Below, piece after piece: positions 27,699 through 36,519 of a DNA stretch of 64,000 nucleotides. This DNA is from Solirubrobacterales bacterium (GTDB lineage: Bacteria > Actinomycetota > Thermoleophilia > Solirubrobacterales > Solirubrobacteraceae), in assembly GCA_947474595.1 (NCBI GenBank), contig CANJIV010000001.1, positions 424,990 to 488,989 on the forward strand, in the 5' to 3' direction. The number at the start of each line of letters is the position of its first letter. Positions within the stretch are counted from its first letter, which is position 1. The position numbers and the translations under genes are program-made. The notes beneath the pieces are model-generated. The model did not search any database. It was not told the DNA's origin and worked only from the letters and a program-made list of their open reading frames with translations.

Positions 27699-28366
27699 GA
27701 CGGTAGTTCCGGAGTCGAAAACCTTGGTGGGTATAGATAAGGACCGATGCCGTCGAGCGGCTCACCTGGGTCGCGCGGCGAGTAACGCTTTAGCTCACTG
27801 TTGACGCTGTAGCGAGGCCCAACCTCAACCAAACCAGCGCGAACGCGAGTGTAGAAGCGGTCTAGGGGACGGACGGGAGGACCGCCGACTACGCGCCCCG
27901 TGAAGTCGTAAACGCCGCCATGGCAGGGACAGACAAAGCGCTGAGAGGCCTCGATATAACGGACCGGACATCCGAGGTGCATGCAGCGAGTTGAAATTGC
28001 GACGTACTCGTCGTATGAGTCCTTGAGCTCGCCGTCTACCGATGGCTCATGTTTGCGCATGTAGACGGTCGTCTTGCCGACTTCGCCAACTCGCCGGGTC
28101 GTCGTGATCACCTTGGGGATATAGCTCTCGGCGATGAAGTCGTCTGGACTGCCAACCGCCTCCCACGTCGCCTTGCCACGCTCGAATACTGGCCCGAGTG
28201 CGAACCCGAGCGCGGGCAGCGCAAAGGAAGCTGCAGCGATAACTCCGAGCGCCTGACCGCCTCCGGTCACGAGGCGCCGGCGGGTTACCGTTTCGCCCTC
28301 GAATGCACCCGGATAGTCCCGGTCTGCAGTGTATGGCGACTTTGTCTTTTCGTGGCGATCTGGCAC
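27695..28366 (-). CDS. qcrA: Rieske iron-sulfur protein of the cytochrome b complex
   Basis: 223 residues from GTG at 28366. A Tat-like signal (TRRRLVTGG, residues 28-36) and membrane anchor (about 37-60) precede the Rieske domain. The cluster ligands are Cys128/His130 with disulfide Cys133 (CMHLGC), and Cys146/His149 with disulfide Cys148 (CPCHGG). It moves electrons from menaquinol to the fused cytochrome c. It is the first gene of the qcrABC unit, with a plausible promoter just upstream. Confidence 0.95.
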   Translation of the reverse strand: MPDRHEKTKSPYTADRDYPGAFEGETVTRRRLVTGGGQALGVIAAASFALPALGFALGPVFERGKATWEAVGSPDDFIAESYIPKVITTTRRVGEVGKTTVYMRKHEPSVDGELKDSYDEYVAISTRCMHLGCPVRYIEASQRFVCPCHGGVYDFTGRVVGGPPVRPLDRFYTRVRAGLVEVGPRYSVNSELKRYSPRDPGEPLDGIGPYLYPPRFSTPELPS

Positions 28367-28395
28367 GCGATAAATAATTCTACGACAGAGCTGGT

Positions 28396-28424
28396 ATTAG
28401 CCGTTGGCAATACCCTACAGTCAA
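28396..28424 (-). promoter_or_regulatory. Sigma-70-type promoter for qcrA-qcrB-qcrC
   Basis: On the minus strand TTGACT (28419-28424) is followed after 17 bases by GCTAAT (28396-28401). Predicted transcription start is near 28390, giving a leader of about 24 bases before the GTG at 28366. The -35 matches consensus at five of six positions. Confidence 0.55.
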
Positions 28425-28465
28425 CCTCCGTTGAGGCGCCCTGAGGTCAGCCGCTGACCAAACTC

Positions 28466-29002
28466 TCAACTCGCCACCGGGGGAGTGTCGGCGTCTCCTG
28501 CGGACAGAAGCAATGCCTTCAGCGCTGACGAATCGCCGTTGCGCGCGAGCTCCTTGGCGTCCTCGATCACTGGGTTACTCCCCCATCCGACTGCGCGTGC
28601 GGAGCTAGCCCAGATTGCCTCCGCGCGATCGCCATCGTGCTCGGCTTGGGCTTGGGCTGTAAGAGAAATCAGATCGGCAAGCTCTAGAACTGCTGGGATA
28701 TCTCCGATCTCAGCGAGATGCGCCAACCCCAGCGCGAAGAGTTGATCGCCGGCGAGCAGAGCAAGGTCGGGATCATCGGGACGTATCACACGACCCTTGC
28801 CGTAGTGCAACAGGTAGCCCTCGCGGATGGCCTCTACTACTAATGCGTAGGCCTTCGGGTCGCTGGCGGCGCGCGGTCCGCTCGCCGCAACTTCGGCGGC
28901 CTCGCAGTTTGGGCCAGTCAGGCCAGAAGGCACAGCGGCATCCGCCAAAAGAGGTGAGATCTCGCGGATCTCGTCGGCGAGTCGCTCAAGCGACTCGCTC
29001 AT
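28466..29002 (-). CDS. Conserved-looking protein of unknown function between hemL and the cytochrome b operon
   Basis: 178 residues from ATG at 29002, which overlaps the hemL stop (ATGA). I do not recognise the family. It is soluble and mostly helical, with LLAGDQLFALGLAHLAEIGD and a following ELADLISLTAQAQAEHDGD. This faintly resembles the GDxLFxxAFxxLA helix of polyprenyl synthases, but the DDxxD motifs are absent. Coupling to hemL suggests a role in heme or respiration. The resemblance is too weak to name it. Confidence 0.7.
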   Translation of the reverse strand: MSESLERLADEIREISPLLADAAVPSGLTGPNCEAAEVAASGPRAASDPKAYALVVEAIREGYLLHYGKGRVIRPDDPDLALLAGDQLFALGLAHLAEIGDIPAVLELADLISLTAQAQAEHDGDRAEAIWASSARAVGWGSNPVIEDAKELARNGDSSALKALLLSAGDADTPPVAS

Positions 29003-30285
29003 CCAAAGACCTCTGTGAATGCAGCTGCTGCTGCCTCCAGGGTAACGCTGAGATGCTCTGGCGTATGAGCCAACGATGGAAACCATGCTTCAAACTGCGA
29101 TGGTGGTGGATAGACGCCGCGCGCCAGCAGCGCCCGGCACCATGCGGCGTGGCGATCGAGGTCACAGGCGGTGGCCTCGGCGTAGTTGGTCACAGGCCGG
29201 TCACTAAAGAAGGGCGTGACTAGTCCCGGCAGGCTGACGACTTGGACTGGCCGATCGCCGGCGGCCTCGCGAAGCCCCTCTGCCAGCGCCGATGTCGTGC
29301 CGGCAAGACGGAGATATGCCTTTTCATCGAGCATCGCAAGAGTGGCCAAGCCAGCGGCGACGGCCAGCGGGTTGCCCGATAGCGTTCCCGCTTGGTAGAC
29401 ATCACCGGCTGGGGCGATGCGCTCCATCAGGTCTCTGGATGCGCCGTATGCAGCTGCCGGCAAGCCGCCGCCGATGACCTTGCCCATGATCGTGATGTCC
29501 GGACGCACGCTAGCTAGCTCTTGGGCGCCCCCGCGAGCAACGCGAAAGCCCGAGATAACCTCATCAAAAATCAGCAGCGCGCCGCTCTCATCGGCTTGCT
29601 CGCGTAGGAGTTCAAGGAAGCCCTCTGCGGGGGGCACTAGGCCCATATTCGCGGGATAGGGTTCGGCGAGAATGGCCGCGAACTGATGTCGCTGAGTCGC
29701 TGCAATGACCGCCTCGGCGTCATTCCATGCAACGATCACCGTTGCTGCCGTAGCGCTCGCCGGCACACCAGCGCTGGCCGGCACACCAGCGGTTGCTAGC
29801 CCAGATCCAGCCTCGGCCAAGAGTCCGTCGACGTGGCCGTGGTAGGCCCCAGAGAACTTCAAGATCAGCTCGCGGTCGGTTACTGCTCGGGCGAGGCGCA
29901 CCGCGCTCATTGCTGCCTCCGTGCCAGACGAGGTCATCCTCAGCATCTCCACAGAGGTGATCCGACGCCCAACCTCTTCGGCAAGCTCTACCTCGCCCGC
30001 AGTCGGGGCGCCGAAGGTCGTTCCGTAGGCTGCAGCCTGCGCGATTGCGGCAAGGATCTCCGGGTGGGCGTGGCCGTGGATCAGTGGACCCCAAGAGCAG
30101 ACGTAGTCGATGTAGCGATTGCCGTCTACGTCGACGAGCTCAGCGCCCTCCCCACGGGCAACAAAGATCGGGTCGCGCCCGATCGCCCGCATCGCGCGAA
30201 CGGGCGAGTTGACTCCCCCTGGCAAGACGTCTAAAGCGCGCAGGTAGAGATCGCGTGAGCGCGTATCTGTCAGAGAGCTAGCCAT
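28999..30285 (-). CDS. hemL: Glutamate-1-semialdehyde 2,1-aminomutase
   Basis: 428 residues, the normal length. It converts glutamate-1-semialdehyde to 5-aminolevulinate with PLP. Seen: LPGGVNSPVRA, GHAHPEIL, SSGTEAAMSAVRLAR, the FDEVISGFR Asp, and the PLP lysine Lys269 in TIMGKVIGGG. A short tandem duplication (residues about 167-178, 29760-29795) extends the usual loop. It lies in a run hemB, AhbA/B-like, hemL, all on the minus strand, so tetrapyrrole synthesis is the shared function. Confidence 0.96.
   Translation of the reverse strand: MASSLTDTRSRDLYLRALDVLPGGVNSPVRAMRAIGRDPIFVARGEGAELVDVDGNRYIDYVCSWGPLIHGHAHPEILAAIAQAAAYGTTFGAPTAGEVELAEEVGRRITSVEMLRMTSSGTEAAMSAVRLARAVTDRELILKFSGAYHGHVDGLLAEAGSGLATAGVPASAGVPASATAATVIVAWNDAEAVIAATQRHQFAAILAEPYPANMGLVPPAEGFLELLREQADESGALLIFDEVISGFRVARGGAQELASVRPDITIMGKVIGGGLPAAAYGASRDLMERIAPAGDVYQAGTLSGNPLAVAAGLATLAMLDEKAYLRLAGTTSALAEGLREAAGDRPVQVVSLPGLVTPFFSDRPVTNYAEATACDLDRHAAWCRALLARGVYPPPSQFEAWFPSLAHTPEHLSVTLEAAAAAFTEVFG
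29760..29795 (-). repeat. 18-bp tandem duplication inside hemL
   Basis: Two 18-base units (29760-29777, 29778-29795) differ at two positions and encode GVPASA twice. They lie in a surface loop before the TVIVAWND segment. Confidence 0.8.
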
Positions 30286-30324
30286 GACGGGCAGCGATGG
30301 CGGGAGCGCGGCCTAGGCAGACGC

Positions 30325-31404
30325 CTATGCCGCGTGCTCGGACTCCCACCGCTTGAAGTCATCGGTGAAATAAAGCAGACGAATCTTCTTGAACTCTGTT
30401 GACGAGTAGAGCGTTGCCCGGCCGTCAATTCCAGTGTCCTGCGCGATCGAGTCAAGGATCGCATCACACTCCTCCTTGGAGCGACCGTGGGCCATCGTAA
30501 ACACTGAGTAGGGCCAGTCAGCGTAAGTGGGACGCTGGTAGCAGTGCGAGATGCCTCTAAATGAGGCCATCCTCATTCCAACCTCCATGATGCGGTCCTC
30601 TGGGACCTCCCAAACCCCCATCCCGTTAGCAGAGAAGCCAGCGCGCCGGTGGAAGAGAATCGCTGCCACGCGGCGCAGCAAGCCGCGCTCGACCATCGTG
30701 GTCATCTGCGCGAGGAGATCCTTGACGGTAACCCCGAGCGCCTCCGCTGCCGGTGCATAAGGCTCGGCGATGATCGGCATGCTTCCCTGCGTCGCCTTAA
30801 TCACTGCGATGTCACTCTCGTCATAGGCAACAGCCGACAGAATCGCTGGGGACTGCTCTGCGCCGGGACTCGACAACGCCTTAGTATCGCCCTCCATCTC
30901 AAGGTCCATGCGGATCTTAAAGAGCTGCAGCGTCGGCAACTGGCGGATCGACTCGGCCCCAGTAAGCGCAGCTAGAACATCGAGCGTTCCATCTAGGCCG
31001 AGCTTCGAATCGGGCTCCGTAGCGAGCGTAAACCAGAGGTTGAACTCGTGATTGCGTAGATAGTTATGGGAGACCCCAGGGTGCTCATTAATCACGCTCG
31101 CAGCACGATGAGGGTTTTCTGGGTCTACCTTTGCGGCAACAAGCATCGACTCATAGCCAAGTGCGCGAGTGTCATAGATCGGAGTGACCTGGCGGATGAT
31201 CCGCTCCTTGATCAGGTGCGAGACACGGCTCAGAACCTCCTCCTCGGAGATCGCGGCCAGCTCAGCGATGTGCGCATATGGCCGCGGCGCCAGTGGGAAC
31301 GAACCCTGCATCAGGTTCATCACCTTGCGATCAACATCATCGAGTGCGATTGCTGCGCCGAGCTTGCGGCTGCGGAGTTTGGGAGTTGCGCCTACTGAAG
31401 CCAT
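30325..31404 (-). CDS. Two-domain AhbA/AhbB (NirDL)-like siroheme decarboxylase or Lrp-type regulator
   Basis: 359 residues in two homologous halves, each a winged-helix plus RAM-like domain. The first half (about 20-170) has VSHNYLRNHEFNLWFT with His113; the second (about 195-350) has SHCYQRPTYADWPYSVFTM with His287. These histidine motifs are typical of AhbA/AhbB and NirD/L siroheme decarboxylases rather than Lrp/AsnC regulators. The fused layout is like NirDL. It overlaps hemB by 13 bases and precedes hemL, so a heme-synthesis job fits. A heme-responsive regulator remains possible. Confidence 0.82.
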   Translation of the reverse strand: MASVGATPKLRSRKLGAAIALDDVDRKVMNLMQGSFPLAPRPYAHIAELAAISEEEVLSRVSHLIKERIIRQVTPIYDTRALGYESMLVAAKVDPENPHRAASVINEHPGVSHNYLRNHEFNLWFTLATEPDSKLGLDGTLDVLAALTGAESIRQLPTLQLFKIRMDLEMEGDTKALSSPGAEQSPAILSAVAYDESDIAVIKATQGSMPIIAEPYAPAAEALGVTVKDLLAQMTTMVERGLLRRVAAILFHRRAGFSANGMGVWEVPEDRIMEVGMRMASFRGISHCYQRPTYADWPYSVFTMAHGRSKEECDAILDSIAQDTGIDGRATLYSSTEFKKIRLLYFTDDFKRWESEHAA

Positions 31405-32366
31405 TTTGCGACATCCTTGGAGTGGTAGGAGATGACAATGTCAGCGCCAGCGCGACGAATCCCTGTTAAGGCTTCGAGCACCGCAGTGCGCTCATCTAAG
31501 TATCCGGCCGCTGCGGCCGCTTTGATCATGGCGTACTCGCCACTTACGTTGTAGGCCGCCACCGGTACACCCGTCGCATCCTTGACTCGGCGGATCACAT
31601 CTAGGTAGGGCAGAGCGGGCTTAACCATGACCACATCTGCGCCTTCTTCAACGTCGAGTAACGCTTCGCGAACAGCCTCCGCGGCGTTAGCGGGATCCAT
31701 CTGGTAAGCCCGGCGATCTCCGAAAGCGGGAGTCGAACCGGCGGCATCACGGAACGGTCCATAGAAGGCGGAGGCAAACTTCGCCGAGTAAGCGATCAGG
31801 GCAAGGTCAGAGAAACCTTCGCGGTCGAGCTCGGAGCGGATAACACCGATCCGGCCATCCATCATGTCGCTAGGAGCGATCACGTCGGCGCCCGCGCGAG
31901 CTTGGCTGGTGGCAGTGCGAGCGAGCAGCTCAAGCGTGGCGTCGTTGTCAACATAGCCATCTGAGTTAACGATCCCGCAGTGTCCGTGGCTGGTGTACTC
32001 GCAGAGGCAGAGATCGCAGATCACAGCGATCTCGGGATAGGCCTCCTTGATCGCGCGTGTGGCGAGCTGAACGATGCCCTCATCGTCCCACGCACCAGAG
32101 CCTTGCTCGTCCTTGTCCGCCGGAATGCCAAAGAGCAGGACAGCGTTGATGCCCAGCGCCTGAGCTTCGCCAGCCTCTTGCACCGCATTGGAGATCGAAA
32201 GGCGATCGATCCCTGGCATCGACGCGATCGGTGTGCGGTGGTCCGGTCCGTGCTCAACAAACATTGGGTAGACGAGATCGGAGGCCGACAGCTCGGTCTC
32301 GCGCACGAGGTCGCGCAGTACGCCCGACTTACGCAGGCGACGCAAGCGCGTCTGTGGGAACGTCAT
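31392..32366 (-). CDS. hemB: Delta-aminolevulinic acid dehydratase (porphobilinogen synthase)
   Basis: 324 residues, normal length. It condenses two 5-aminolevulinates to porphobilinogen. The zinc-type active site is present, with Cys residues in DLCLCEYTSHGHCG. The two active-site lysines are in YSAKFASAFYGPF and VMVKPALPYLD. It is the first gene of the hem run; a weak TACTAT at 32377-32382 (minus strand) could be its -10, giving an almost leaderless message. Confidence 0.96.
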   Translation of the reverse strand: MTFPQTRLRRLRKSGVLRDLVRETELSASDLVYPMFVEHGPDHRTPIASMPGIDRLSISNAVQEAGEAQALGINAVLLFGIPADKDEQGSGAWDDEGIVQLATRAIKEAYPEIAVICDLCLCEYTSHGHCGIVNSDGYVDNDATLELLARTATSQARAGADVIAPSDMMDGRIGVIRSELDREGFSDLALIAYSAKFASAFYGPFRDAAGSTPAFGDRRAYQMDPANAAEAVREALLDVEEGADVVMVKPALPYLDVIRRVKDATGVPVAAYNVSGEYAMIKAAAAAGYLDERTAVLEALTGIRRAGADIVISYHSKDVAKWLQ

Positions 32367-32426
32367 CTCCTAGAGGATAGTAGGCGAACGCCTCGCGCTT
32401 GGGTGATCGCGCCCCGAATCAACCGA

Positions 32427-33767
32427 TCACTCAAACCGACGTAGCGCCAACCGGGCTATTGCGGTGAATCCGACCGCTAGTGCCGCGAGGTGCAACAGTG
32501 GCGTGACCATCCCAGGATCGCCACCGTTGAGAGCAACGTCGATCGCTTGGAGTGTGGACTTAAACGGGAAGACGGCGCAGATTACGCCGATCAGATCGTA
32601 GAGACCGCTCGAAACAGCGCCGCTCGGCACCAACGCTAGGAAGGCGATCGGTAGCGAAAGTAGGAATGCCATCAGCGAGGCCGTTCGCACCTCTCGCGTG
32701 ATCGCTCCAATCGCGACTCCCATCGCACCAAACCCGACTGCGCCGGCCGCCAGCGCTACCACCCAGAGCCCCACGCGACTGAAATCCAGCGAGATGAACA
32801 GTCCCGTTCCACACAACATGATTAAGGCAACGCCAAAGGCGCAGACCGCCGCCAGTCCGATCTTCTCCAGCAACAGGCCCAATCTCGAAACCAACCCGCG
32901 CACCAAGCGAGAAAAGGTATTTTCCTCACGTTCAAGCGCTAGCACTCCCGCTGCCAACAGGAGCGCCACGAACATCAGGGACATCGTGACCGCAACGGCC
33001 ACAGCAAACGCATCAAGGGGAGTCCTAGATCCCTTCAAAACAGTTTGCTTTACCCGTAGCGGGGAGGCGATCGTTCTTAGAACATCGTCGGAAAGGCCGA
33101 GGTTGGCGATCGCCAGCGCAGCGTAATCAATGGCCTTCTTGAGCTCCTTGTGCTGAGGAGACCCCGGAGCGAGCACCTTGTCGGCCTTCTCCATCGACTC
33201 CTTGGCTTTTTGCAGACCCATGACGTTGAGCTCTTGACCAAGCAGGTTGAGTTGGCCGCCTTTGAGCAGCAGATCGAGATAGGAGACAGCCGTTTTGGTC
33301 ACAACGTCAGACAAGGCATCGTTGGCTTTGGCGACCTGTGCGTTGAGTGTCGACTCGACGAACGAAGCCTTAATCGGATCCTCGACGTTATAAAAGACCT
33401 CAAGAGTCGGCTGTTCGAGTCCGCTGGCGAGCTTGTCGGTGATGTCGGCGGGGATGATCAGGGCTGCCAGAGCCTCTCCGGAGCGGACCTTTTCCAACGC
33501 CTGGGCACGGGTCTGAACACGGATCGGCTCCACGGCGGTGAAGAACATCTTTGAGTACTTAGAGACGTCGATCTTCTCGCTACCCAGATCGAAGGTGTTC
33601 TCGCTCGGTGGGACAAGATTTAGAAAAGCGACCTTGGGCTTCTCGGGGCCGCGGGAGAGGGCGGAGCCGATCAGCAGCGCAATCGCCACCGGGTAAATGA
33701 CCAGCAACATCACGAGCAGTGGTGACCGACCGAGGATCCGTAGATCCTTGAGCAACAGCCAGCGCAT
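32427..33767 (-). CDS. ABC-2 type transporter permease
   Basis: 446 residues. One membrane segment near the N-terminus (about 15-38), a large extracytoplasmic region of about 200 residues, then five C-terminal membrane segments with a final charged tail: the ABC2 type-3 membrane architecture. Its start overlaps the ATPase stop by one base (TGATG), so the pair forms one exporter. Substrate is not evident. Members export drugs, antibiotics or cell-envelope components. Confidence 0.88.
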   Translation of the reverse strand: MRWLLLKDLRILGRSPLLVMLLVIYPVAIALLIGSALSRGPEKPKVAFLNLVPPSENTFDLGSEKIDVSKYSKMFFTAVEPIRVQTRAQALEKVRSGEALAALIIPADITDKLASGLEQPTLEVFYNVEDPIKASFVESTLNAQVAKANDALSDVVTKTAVSYLDLLLKGGQLNLLGQELNVMGLQKAKESMEKADKVLAPGSPQHKELKKAIDYAALAIANLGLSDDVLRTIASPLRVKQTVLKGSRTPLDAFAVAVAVTMSLMFVALLLAAGVLALEREENTFSRLVRGLVSRLGLLLEKIGLAAVCAFGVALIMLCGTGLFISLDFSRVGLWVVALAAGAVGFGAMGVAIGAITREVRTASLMAFLLSLPIAFLALVPSGAVSSGLYDLIGVICAVFPFKSTLQAIDVALNGGDPGMVTPLLHLAALAVGFTAIARLALRRFE

Positions 33768-34480
33768 CAGTGGCCGCGCTCGTGCAGAAATGCTACGAAC
33801 GCCGACTCGAAGTCCAAGTCGGCATCTGTGCCTGCTTGGAGCTCTCGCGGTGATCCAGCGAAGAGAAGCTCCCCATCGGCCAAAACGAGTACGCGATCGG
33901 CGTAGCGCTCAGCCTCGGCGACGTTGTGGGTCGAGTAGAGAACAGTCGTGCCGCCGTGGCCGAGCTCGCCAATAAATTCCCACAGCCGTTCGCGCTGACG
34001 GGGATCCAATGACGACGACGGCTCGTCTAGCAAGAGCGCTGAAGGCTCGGCGAGCAAGCCGATGGCGATGTTGACACGCTGCCGATTGCCGCCGGAGAGG
34101 GTCGACACTTGGTCATCGGCGCGATCTTCGAGGTCAGTCTGGACAAGCATCGCAGCGACGGCCGCCTCGGGATCATCGACGCGCTCAAGCCGAGCGAAGA
34201 GGCGCAGGTTCTCGGCGACCGTGAGCTTGGAGTAGATCGCTGGCTGCTGGGGAACCCAGCCCAATCCAGCGGGAGCTACCACTGACCCTTGCGTTGGCGC
34301 TTGAATGCCGGCGAGGATCGAGAGCAGCGTTGTCTTACCGGCTCCGTTGGGACCGATCACCGCCACGAGCTCTCCAGCCGGGACCTCAAACGAAACGTCG
34401 CGCAAAGCAGCGCGCTGGCCGTAAAGCTTCGTCACTGCGATCGCCGCCAAGGGTGCGAGCGTCTGCTGGGTTATTGCCAC
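33767..34480 (-). CDS. ABC transporter ATP-binding protein
   Basis: 237 residues. Walker A GPNGAGKTT, signature LSGGNRQR, Walker B ALLLDEPSSSLD, and the switch His in YSTHNVAEA are all present. The signature reads LSGGN rather than LSGGQ, a common variant. It powers the ABC-2 permease encoded immediately downstream. GTG start at 34480. The divergent neighbour is the phosphoesterase gene. Confidence 0.94.
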   Translation of the reverse strand: MAITQQTLAPLAAIAVTKLYGQRAALRDVSFEVPAGELVAVIGPNGAGKTTLLSILAGIQAPTQGSVVAPAGLGWVPQQPAIYSKLTVAENLRLFARLERVDDPEAAVAAMLVQTDLEDRADDQVSTLSGGNRQRVNIAIGLLAEPSALLLDEPSSSLDPRQRERLWEFIGELGHGGTTVLYSTHNVAEAERYADRVLVLADGELLFAGSPRELQAGTDADLDFESAFVAFLHERGH

Positions 34481-34607
34481 GGGAGAGAGGCTATCCGTAT
34501 CGGGGTACGGAACGTTGACAGACGCTCGAGGCAGGCAATCCGCTATACCACCCGAAGAGCGCGATGACCGTCACCACAACCAATCCCAGAGAGACAACGG
34601 CCAAGCC

Positions 34608-35393
34608 ATGAGAATCCTCTTTGTTGGTGACGTTGTCGGAGGACTAGGACGGCGTACACTGCGCGACCTGCTGCCAGCGATCCGCGAGACCCACGAACCA
34701 GACTTCGTAGTCGTCAACGGCGAAAACGCTGCTGGTGGTGTCGGTATCACCGAACGTAACGCCCGCGACATCTTCGCGATGGGCGTCGATGTGATCACGC
34801 TGGGCAACCACACCTATCGCCATCGCGAGGTCTACTCATACCTAGATGAAGAGCCAAATATTCTCCGTCCAGCGAACTTTCTACGCGGACAGCCAGGCCA
34901 CGGCTGGTGCATCGTCGAGCGCGGCGGTGTCAGATTGGGAGTGGTCAGTCTCTCGGGCAATCTCTTCATGAAAGCGGGCCGTCCCGCATTCTCCGAGGTC
35001 GAAGTTGCGCTCGGCGCCCTTGACGGCAAGGTCGACCAGATCCTCGTTGACATGCACGCCGAGGCGACGAGCGAGAAGGTCGCTATGGGCTGGCATCTAG
35101 ACGGTCGCGTGACTGCCGTGGTGGGAACTCACACCCACGTCCCAACTGCCGACGGCCGTGTGCTGCCAGGCGGGACTGCCTACATCTCAGATGTCGGCAT
35201 GACCGGACCGCGCGGTGGCGTGATTGGAGTCAAGCGCGACCTAGCGCTGGAATCACTAATCACCCAGATGCCAACCCGCTTTGAAACCTCCGAGGAAGAT
35301 CCGTGGCTGATGGGCGTGCTGATTACAGCGTCCCAACCACAGCGCGCCGACGCCATCGAGGCGATCCTGATGCAAGCCACAAACACACAATAA
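34608..35393 (+). CDS. YmdB-family metallophosphoesterase
   Basis: 261 residues from ATG at 34608; the frame extends 93 bases upstream without family similarity. Metal-binding motifs are in order: VGDVVGGLGRR, NGENAAGGVG, LGNHTYRH, MHAEATSEK and GTHTHVPTAD. The family (TIGR00282) includes B. subtilis YmdB, a cyclic-nucleotide phosphodiesterase. Its last 71 bases overlap the antisense 3' end of the membrane glycosyltransferase gene. Confidence 0.93.
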   Translation: MRILFVGDVVGGLGRRTLRDLLPAIRETHEPDFVVVNGENAAGGVGITERNARDIFAMGVDVITLGNHTYRHREVYSYLDEEPNILRPANFLRGQPGHGWCIVERGGVRLGVVSLSGNLFMKAGRPAFSEVEVALGALDGKVDQILVDMHAEATSEKVAMGWHLDGRVTAVVGTHTHVPTADGRVLPGGTAYISDVGMTGPRGGVIGVKRDLALESLITQMPTRFETSEEDPWLMGVLITASQPQRADAIEAILMQATNTQ

Positions 35394-36519
35394 GGGCCGC
35401 CAGTAGGAGCGAGTTGCGCACCGCGACCAAGGCAACCGTCGCCGGGTCTCGGCTGACTAGGTCGAAGTAGCGCGACGGAAACTCAAACTGTGTTAGCACC
35501 ATCGCGGCCGCGCAGAGCCCTGCCAGCCATCGCGCGCCGCGCGCCCACGCAACCGCCACGATCGGCACCAGCCAAATCATGAACTGCGGCGAAAGAACTT
35601 TGCCCAAGGCGACAAACGCCAAGACCGCGCCCGCGCAACCCAGCAGGAGCGAAGCCTCGGTCGGATCACGTCCAGCCAGCCAAGCGAACGCCGCTATGAC
35701 CAAGACAAAGAGGGCCAGGGTGAGCGCGCCAAGAAGCTGCGATCCCGCCAAGCGAATCCCGTTCGAACGGAAGCGGTCGGTGATCGTGGTGCCGGCCCCG
35801 GTTACCTCACCTGCTCCCAGGGCAAGCACCAGCACCGCGGGCGTCGACTCAACCTGCAGTGGCCGCTGAAGATGGAAGCGATAGGCATCGAGATAGCCGC
35901 CGCCGATAAACGGCAGCGAGACAACCGCCACAACCGCCGCAAAGACAGCTGCCCCACGCAGGGCGTCGCGCGTACGCCCTTGACCCAGCAGCCATGCAAT
36001 GGCGATTGGGGCCAGCACGATTGGAAACCCCTTCGCCATCGTTCCGGCAGCGATCAAAGCGAAGCCCAACATAGGTCGCTGGCGCAGCAGTGCAAGGACT
36101 GCGCCAACCGCCAACACAACGGGGACGAGGTCGAAGTGCGTGCGCAGCATCACCCCACAGAACAACGGCGACAGCGCCACCACCCAAGCCGCCTGTAGAC
36201 CGCGCTCGCCGGCCAGCGCGCTACAGACAACCATGACCCCAAGCAGGCAGGCGAGCATCAACAGGCCGAAGGTGATCGGGTAGGCGTGATCGCTACTACC
36301 GGCTAGCGCCGCGAGGCGGAAAGTGATCAGCGCCAGCGGTGGGTACTCCAATGAGAGCTGGTCGTAGGGACTCTCACCGTCCTGCCAAAGCTGAGCGTAG
36401 TCACGGTAGAGACCAAGGTCGCTGATCGAATCGTCGGAGGTAGGACCGCTCGTCGTAGATAAAACAGCGATCGCCGTGAGCGCCATCGCCGGGATGGCCA
36501 GGCGGCGCGTAGCGATCAT
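35323..36519 (-). CDS. Multi-pass GT87/GT-C-like glycosyltransferase, first of a pair
   Basis: 398 residues from ATG at 36519, overlapping the upstream stop (ATGA). About ten hydrophobic segments are seen. The first extracytoplasmic loop has DDSISDLGLYRDYAQLW followed by GESPYDQLSLEYPPLALI, the Asp-rich plus PYxxxxxEYPP pattern of GT-C/DUF2029 polyprenol-phosphate-mannose transferases. It probably adds a sugar from a lipid carrier on the outer face. Its 3' end overlaps the plus-strand phosphoesterase gene by 71 bases. Confidence 0.82.
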   Translation of the reverse strand: MIATRRLAIPAMALTAIAVLSTTSGPTSDDSISDLGLYRDYAQLWQDGESPYDQLSLEYPPLALITFRLAALAGSSDHAYPITFGLLMLACLLGVMVVCSALAGERGLQAAWVVALSPLFCGVMLRTHFDLVPVVLAVGAVLALLRQRPMLGFALIAAGTMAKGFPIVLAPIAIAWLLGQGRTRDALRGAAVFAAVVAVVSLPFIGGGYLDAYRFHLQRPLQVESTPAVLVLALGAGEVTGAGTTITDRFRSNGIRLAGSQLLGALTLALFVLVIAAFAWLAGRDPTEASLLLGCAGAVLAFVALGKVLSPQFMIWLVPIVAVAWARGARWLAGLCAAAMVLTQFEFPSRYFDLVSRDPATVALVAVRNSLLLAALIVCLWLASGSPRWRRRAVVGTL

